In this document: one piece after another, positions 59,033 through 64,000 of the stretch
Position numbering within the stretch: position 1 is the first letter of the stretch
Layout of the letters: each line of letters starts with the position of its first letter
Assembly (NCBI RefSeq): GCF_035222375.1
Contig: NW_026946363.1
Span: 7,068,001 to 7,132,000, forward strand
Direction: 5' to 3'
DNA length: 64,000 nt
Origin: Podospora pseudocomata
Taxonomy: Eukaryota > Ascomycota > Sordariomycetes > Sordariales > Podosporaceae
Position numbers and translations under genes: made by a program
The notes under the pieces: model-generated
Database searches by the model: none
What the model was told of the DNA's origin: nothing
What the model saw: only the letters and a program-made list of their open reading frames with translations

Positions 59033-60475
59033 GAGTGAGTGTCGCGGGTGGGAGGTTTGTTGGGTTGGCGTCATTGCTGGCTAATTATTAGTCAAGTTTC
59101 TTTGGGTGTCACTCTCCATGTCAGCCCTTTTGACTAATAGGTATGCGGGTTGCATACCCACTCTTCTTTGGGTGTAAATGGAAATGTAAAGAAATGCCAT
59201 TTTCTGACCGAACCAGCCTTTCGTCTCGGTATTTACGACCTGGGCAAAATGGCGGGGTGAAGACATTTTTTTTTTTGGCAGAAGCAATGCAGAATGCAGT
59301 GCCGTATTGAGGGATGCTTGGATGGTGTGGAGCGGGTTTCACACAAGGCTTTTTTTTTTTTTTCTACGCCGCAGCTGTTGGTTGGAGTTTGTTTGGTCTG
59401 AAATTTCTCCTTGTCTAGACTCACCCACTAACAGAGGACATGTCTCTCAGCCTTGCAAAACTTTGTTGACTGTCCCGAGTGAGACAGTCCACACCAGCAC
59501 CGGTACTCAACAGTCCGAGAACGATGAATATAAGCCTACCTACATACGTAGGCAGGTTACGCGTGGTAATATATTTTGGGTCCATCAGAGACACATAAAC
59601 AGGTGTGGTAGTACTGCTTATCCTACATCATGGGTGTCTTCCACGTCCCCCCCCCCCCCCAACGGACAAGTACATTACATGGAGGCGGCGGTGGTGGTAG
59701 GCGAGGCCGCGGACGTGGTGTACGTTGATACATCACATTCTGTTCTTCCATCCCACTATCTCGTGTTGCGGGCAGGTGCCAAGCTCTTTCATGTTTGGGT
59801 TCACGAGACACAAAGCGCCAAAAACCACATCCCAACTTTGTTGTTCGTGAGTATGTGACCATCTTGAGCGTGGGGGTTGTTGTCACATGGGCAAGCAGAG
59901 CAAGAGTGGGCAGAAATGGAGTTCTGTCTTGTCGAGTTTCCTTATGAAATAGTCAACTTTAGAGGCCAGAAGGGATCAGATGAATTCAAGGATTGCATAT
60001 CACAGTGGTCGCAAGGTCAAGAAAGACATAAAGTGTTACGAAGTGCAAAATACTAATAGCGTTTATCATGTTCGCTGACCTCCTTGGAGATAACAGCAGA
60101 ATCATATATAATATATATGAGCGAAGTCAAGTCTATCCGTCCGTCCGTCCAGAAACAAAAAGGAAGTGGTGATGTCTATAACCCGCCTCGAAAAAACAAG
60201 TTCCGCCATAGAAAAACATCGAGAAAAAAAAAAAAAGTGTGCCCATGTGTCCAGATCCCACCACGGCGAAGCCAAAACGCTCAACTTTTGGTCGCTATTA
60301 ATGATTCGAGTACCCGTAACCTTTCCTGTTCCATCCAAAGAGAAACCTGCCCAAACGCCCCGTAGTATATCCTCTATAGTCCCGGGTTTGTTCGTTGTCG
60401 TCATATCATGTCGTTAAGAGACTGCAAACTTTAACAAAGTTGTACAATTCACTCGCCCTTCCGTGGTCACACTCG

Positions 60476-61705
60476 TTACAAAAAATCTCCAGCAACGCTG
60501 TTGGCGGTCGAGTTTCTGCCACTGAGGCTGTAGCCATCACTTGGCGTGAGCATGTCGCTGACACTCATCCTTGGAAGTGGAAGTTTGCGAGCTCCATCTG
60601 GACGGTTGATCACGTCGGTCAAGGAAATGCCGCTGCGAGATGGCGCTTGCGCGGGTGGCTGCGAGAACTGCTGACCTTCGGGTTGCGGCTCAAGGGGAGC
60701 AAGCGCTGGAACTTGGCTATGCAAAGAAAGATTGCGAAACGGCGCGAGCTCGGTTCCAAACGGCCGGAGACGCGGAGAGTGGGCAGGCGTGGCAAGTGGT
60801 GTGTGGTCGGGAGTTGGCGAGAGTGAATTGTGAGAAAACGTGGGAGAAGAAGGAGCGGTGGAGTTAGGCGAGTTAGGTCTCGACCTCTTAGCGTGTCTGT
60901 AATTGTGATAATGGTCGTCGTCATCGTGGGAGTGAGTGGGCCGAGAAATATGGTAGGCATGCAGCGAAGGGCCGGCCATCAGGGGATTCCTTGATGTGGC
61001 AATGCCGTTGCCGTAGAAGTGAGCATGTCTTGAGCCGTAAGGGGCCATCTTGTCCCGCTCGACTTGACCAACAGCTCTCGCCAGCATCTGAATGTCGGGA
61101 CCGCTCTGGCTACCAAGAGCATTGCGGTGGTATGGGCTCAGCGTAGGCTGAGGGGAGAAGTTGTACGAGTGGTAATGAGGAGGCGAGACATTGGGAGAAG
61201 AGATCGCGGTCGGGGGAGCCGAGCGAATCGTCTTGGGCTGCGGTGGAGGCATGACATCAGGCTGCAGTCTGTGAACCAGACCAGCGTGCTGATGTCCCTT
61301 GTTCCCTCTCCTGGAGTTGGGGTTGTTGTGTATCCTCGAGTGCCTCGTTAGTTCATCTGAGCGCGAGAACCTCTTGCTGCAGCCTGGGTGGTGGCAGGCG
61401 TGTGGCTTCTCGCCCGTGTGCGTCCGGATGTGACGGGTCTGGTGCTCGAGGCGGTGGAAAGCCTTGTCACACATGGTGCATTTGTAAGGACGGGGGAGCT
61501 CATTCGTGCTGTCAGCCGACTGAGCGCCCGTGGGCAAAGGCCCATTTGGACGGAGCAATCCAACAGACATCTCGACGTCGACGGCGGGAGTCTGCGTTTG
61601 CGTTTGCGTTTGCGTCTGCCGTTGGGGAGAAAGCTGGTCCCTCTCTGTTGTTGTCTCCGGGTTCAGTAGACTGGAAAAGTCCACTGCAGATTGCGTTCGT
61701 TGCAT
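60476..61705 (-). CDS. cre-1: Carbon catabolite repressor CRE-1/CreA, C2H2 zinc-finger protein
   Basis: A single exon on the minus strand encodes 409 residues, close to the 415-430 of CreA and Neurospora CRE-1. It represses genes for alternative carbon sources when glucose is present by binding SYGGRG sites. The start is fixed by MQRTQSAVDFSSLLNPE, the conserved family N-terminus. A longer open frame reaches 61792 but has no ATG there. Two zinc fingers lie at 76-96 (C76, C79, H92, H96) and 104-126 (C104, C109, H122, H126), joined by THTGEKPHAC. After them come a basic HNNPNSRRGNKG stretch, an acidic/His region DDDDHYHNYRHAKRSR, and the conserved C-terminal repression segment ISLTDVINRPDGARKLPLPR. 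Residues 30-39 are a Gln-Thr repeat from a hexanucleotide expansion. A 20-codon upstream ORF ends 31 nt before the ATG. Confidence 0.97.
   Translation of the reverse strand: MQRTQSAVDFSSLLNPETTTERDQLSPQRQTQTQTQTQTPAVDVEMSVGLLRPNGPLPTGAQSADSTNELPRPYKCTMCDKAFHRLEHQTRHIRTHTGEKPHACHHPGCSKRFSRSDELTRHSRIHNNPNSRRGNKGHQHAGLVHRLQPDVMPPPQPKTIRSAPPTAISSPNVSPPHYHSYNFSPQPTLSPYHRNALGSQSGPDIQMLARAVGQVERDKMAPYGSRHAHFYGNGIATSRNPLMAGPSLHAYHISRPTHSHDDDDHYHNYRHAKRSRPNSPNSTAPSSPTFSHNSLSPTPDHTPLATPAHSPRLRPFGTELAPFRNLSLHSQVPALAPLEPQPEGQQFSQPPAQAPSRSGISLTDVINRPDGARKLPLPRMSVSDMLTPSDGYSLSGRNSTANSVAGDFL
61590..61619 (-). repeat. Hexanucleotide repeat coding (Gln-Thr)n in cre-1
   Basis: About five copies of CAAACG/CAGACG on the coding strand give the peptide QTQTQTQTQT at residues 30-39 of CRE-1. 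The length is a multiple of three, so copy-number change would keep the frame. Confidence 0.85.
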
Positions 61706-61736
61706 GTGATCGGTCGCCCTTGTGCTGGGACTCTGT

Positions 61737-61799
61737 TTAACCCCTACTCGGTCGTATAGTTGTCCCAGTTGTCTTCCAATTGAGCTGCACAAAATGCAT
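61737..61799 (-). promoter_or_regulatory. Upstream ORF of 20 codons in the cre-1 leader
   Basis: An ATG at 61799 opens a frame of 20 codons (MHFVQLNWKTTGTTIRPSRG) ending in TAA at 61737, in a frame different from cre-1. It ends 31 nt before the cre-1 ATG. If the transcript begins upstream of 61799, ribosomes would meet this ORF first and it could reduce or condition CRE-1 translation. Confidence 0.55.
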
Positions 61800-64000
61800 G
61801 CAGCCGGCGACGGACAAGATCGAAGGGGGAAAAAGTGCCGGTCAACGCTCTCAGCCCCTTTGGGGTTCCAGACGTTCCTCGTTTCTTTGCAAAAGTTGGG
61901 ACGAGATGAATAGGGCGGCCCGTTGGGTTGGAGTTGGAGTTAAGGTTTTGCTGGCGTGCGGGTTGACGACTGGGTCTGGGGACGTGGTGCGGGCGCTGTT
62001 GGGGAAAAGCTTTTAATGTAGCATGGGAAATCTGAAGTAGCAAGCAGGAGCACTGAGAGCCTGGGTTTTGGGGGGCGGCTGCCGTGCTGGTTTTAAATGG
62101 CGGGTGAGCGGGCTGACACCGGGGCGTGCCAGGCATGTGGTGTGGACACCACGGGGGGGTGCGTTCGGTAAGGTCCCTAGCGACTCAGCGCGCCCCTTCC
62201 CTGAACACCAGGGGGGGTGGGGAGGGGGCATCTCGGGGAAAAAAGAAAAAATAAAATGTCATCGGTACCTAGCCCAAAGGGTACCGCATTTCACGCCTAT
62301 GTAGGTAGCTGCGGTAAGGTACATCCACCCCCATTTCACAGCCCTCCCCCTTCCAGTTCTCTCCACCCACCCGTCCATATGTGCTTGTTCTCTGCCGCAC
62401 CCGAGTGGAAATGTACCCTTTCCATGCAGCCCTCTCTGCACCCGCCCTCTGCTGCCCGTTCATGGTGAAATTTTCACCGGTGTACAACTGTTGAGGCGGC
62501 GGTACTTTATTGGAAATGTATTACGGTGCTGGTCCCCAGGTGGAAAGGGGTCTGCTGTGGGGAAGGAAGGGGGGGGCACTGTATGGGGCGGGTGGAGTTG
62601 TGTTCGGAGAGGACACGGCAAACAGGAAGGCACCAACAGGAGCCGAGCGTGGGGTGTTGTGAGATAGCGATCACCTCAGCTTCACACCCAAAGGCACAAG
62701 ACGCCAACTCTCTCGGCAGAGGCTGATTATAGAGCGGTACGGAGTATGATGCTATCGCATGTCCACTGGTGTCTCATGCGAGGTGAACCAAGACTTATGT
62801 TATATTACCGTCTTGTTGATGTTCTGCAACTCATAAAGTAGGACTGTCCTATCCTCCGCCTTCTCGCACAAGTGCCAGCGCATAACTCCGAGTTTCTCTC
62901 GATTTTTCATTGCACACAATTCATATGAAGTTGCCAGCACTCAGGCATTCCCTCCCGTCCGCCATCCCACCATCACCCGAGAACCAAGGCGAAGGCCGCT
63001 GTGTGTGTTATTTCTTTCATGTGCGAGGGTGAAGGTCATGCAGCGGCCTCTCCAGAGGGTGCAGCTATACCTTTTGTCAAGACAAGACTCCTTTCCCTTC
63101 TGCCTCCTGTGTACGCAAATGAGCACGATGTGGGTGAGGCCGATTTCACAGGACAGGGGGCGGTGTGCGTGGTGGCTGAGTAGCGGTATGCGCAAGACGA
63201 TTGGGCTCCGGTACGTTCCCCCGCTTGTTTTTTTCTCAACTTTTTGTCTTGATTTGAAGAGCTCAAAATTTGTTGTAACACCAAGAACTGAGATCTCCAA
63301 CTTGAACGGCGAGAGCCGAGACCGATAAGGCTTCCCGTCACTCGAGTGTCATCGAATCCGGGGGAGATGCACTAGACATGATCATGATGTAAGTTGCACA
63401 TCTGGGGAAAAGGTACATGGATTATCATTATAACCGTGATTGTTACCCATGCATCCGCGAGTAACCAGTCCCCAGCCTCTATAATGAAAATCCCCCAAGA
63501 CCGTGGTAACTCACTCTTACCTTGGCCCTGAGCATATCCTCGGCCGTACCCACAATGTTTGATCATGTTGCAGCATTCATCTTTGCTGAGTCGACGTTTT
63601 GAGCGCCGAAGGCCAAGAAAAAGAAGCTTGGGGGAGCCGCCCGGCCGAGGGAGTTAGGAGGAGTTACGACAGGCGAAAGCAGCAACCTCACCACGATGAT
63701 GATAGCGTGCTTGAAAGGCCTCATCATGTTTCCACTACTTCCTTGTTTTCTTCGTTGCGATGGATGATTATCACGGTTGCGGAAAAGGCCTCGACTGACC
63801 TCATTACTTGCTTTTCAGTCCCACACCAGTTCCCCAGGAGCAACGTGAGACGTGTATCCAGCAATCTTGGGGGTGGCGCGAGCAGAGATAAGCATCGACG
63901 ACACAAAGTGTGGAGGTTCGGGCAGAATGTGGGGAGAGATTCGATGGGACATGGACGAGGCCTCGTCCAACCCTCGGCTGACGAATTTGATCGCTTGCTC
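61800..64000 (-). promoter_or_regulatory. cre-1 promoter and upstream region to the window end
   Basis: No gene is recognisable in the last 2.2 kb. The part next to cre-1 is G/C-tract rich, with hexamers fitting SYGGRG such as CTGGGG near 61975 and CCGGGG near 62119. That would allow the autoregulation known for CreA. A gene may continue beyond the window end, but nothing within it supports that. Confidence 0.4.

Larger units (their letters stand above)
53253..60475. other. Long gene-poor region between tRNA-His and cre-1
   Basis: Seven kilobases without a supportable gene; the last part should be the cre-1 3' UTR. It contains simple repeats, notably A28 at 59002-59029, T11 at 59266-59276, T14 at 59350-59363 and C14 at 59647-59660. 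An A+T-rich patch at about 55840-56010 is listed separately. Minus-strand frames at about 54000-55700 have hydrophobic stretches that might be remains of a membrane protein, but they are broken and unrecognised. Confidence 0.4.

Noticed and set aside
59002-59363. Poly(A) and poly(T) runs as possible retroposon tails
   Set aside because: No adjacent body with reverse-transcriptase or SINE-like promoter boxes and no flanking duplication were seen, so they are treated as simple repeats.
61706-61792. 29-codon N-terminal extension of CRE-1
   Set aside because: The frame is open, but its first codon is TTG and no ATG lies before the conserved MQRTQSAVDF start.

Overview
This looks like chromosomal DNA of a filamentous ascomycete, most likely a sordariomycete near Neurospora, Podospora or Chaetomium. 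Coding regions are moderately GC-rich. Most introns are 49-77 nt with GTAAGT-like donors, CTAAC/CTGAC branch points and CAG/TAG acceptors. The window holds clear copies of two fungal regulators, the carbon-catabolite repressor CRE-1/CreA and the NDT80/PhoG-type factor VIB-1. A lone 5S rRNA gene and solitary tRNA genes, three of them with introns, also fit that group. No ribosome-binding sites, operons, phage elements or CRISPR arrays are seen. Functions rest on motifs read by eye; no database search was possible.

Left part (1-23 kb): an ordinary gene-dense segment. In order it holds an MFS hexose transporter (+), the SAGA/ADA acetyltransferase Gcn5 (+), an ABCF-type soluble ABC ATPase (+), a small Cys-rich GPI-anchored secreted protein (-), tRNA-Phe (+), a Glo3-type ArfGAP (-), the mitochondrial Tim21 subunit (+), a BTB-plus-bromodomain protein (-), tRNA-Cys (+) and a fungal protein of the family usually labelled 'tafazzin' that looks leucine-rich (-). 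The ArfGAP and TIM21 genes share a 385-bp head-to-head promoter. The first ArfGAP intron appears to use a rare GC-AG boundary.

Right part (23-64 kb): very gene-poor. Only vib-1 (+, about 37-39 kb) and cre-1 (-, 60.5-61.7 kb) are certain protein genes. They are separated by about 21 kb that shows only tRNA-Arg, a 5S rRNA gene and tRNA-His. Another 13 kb or so without a recognisable gene lies upstream of vib-1. An AT-richer block (about 47.3-50.0 kb) and short AT-rich repeats (about 55.9 kb) suggest decayed DNA.

Together: the transporter, CRE-1 and VIB-1 all belong to carbon sensing. In Neurospora, VIB-1 promotes plant-cell-wall degradation and protease production partly by opposing glucose repression, and CRE-1 mediates that repression. 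Physical proximity does not prove co-regulation. Gcn5 and the BTB-bromodomain protein are chromatin factors. The ArfGAP and Tim21 are housekeeping trafficking and protein-import genes. Nothing in the window could be identified as a defence system, biosynthetic cluster or intact mobile element.
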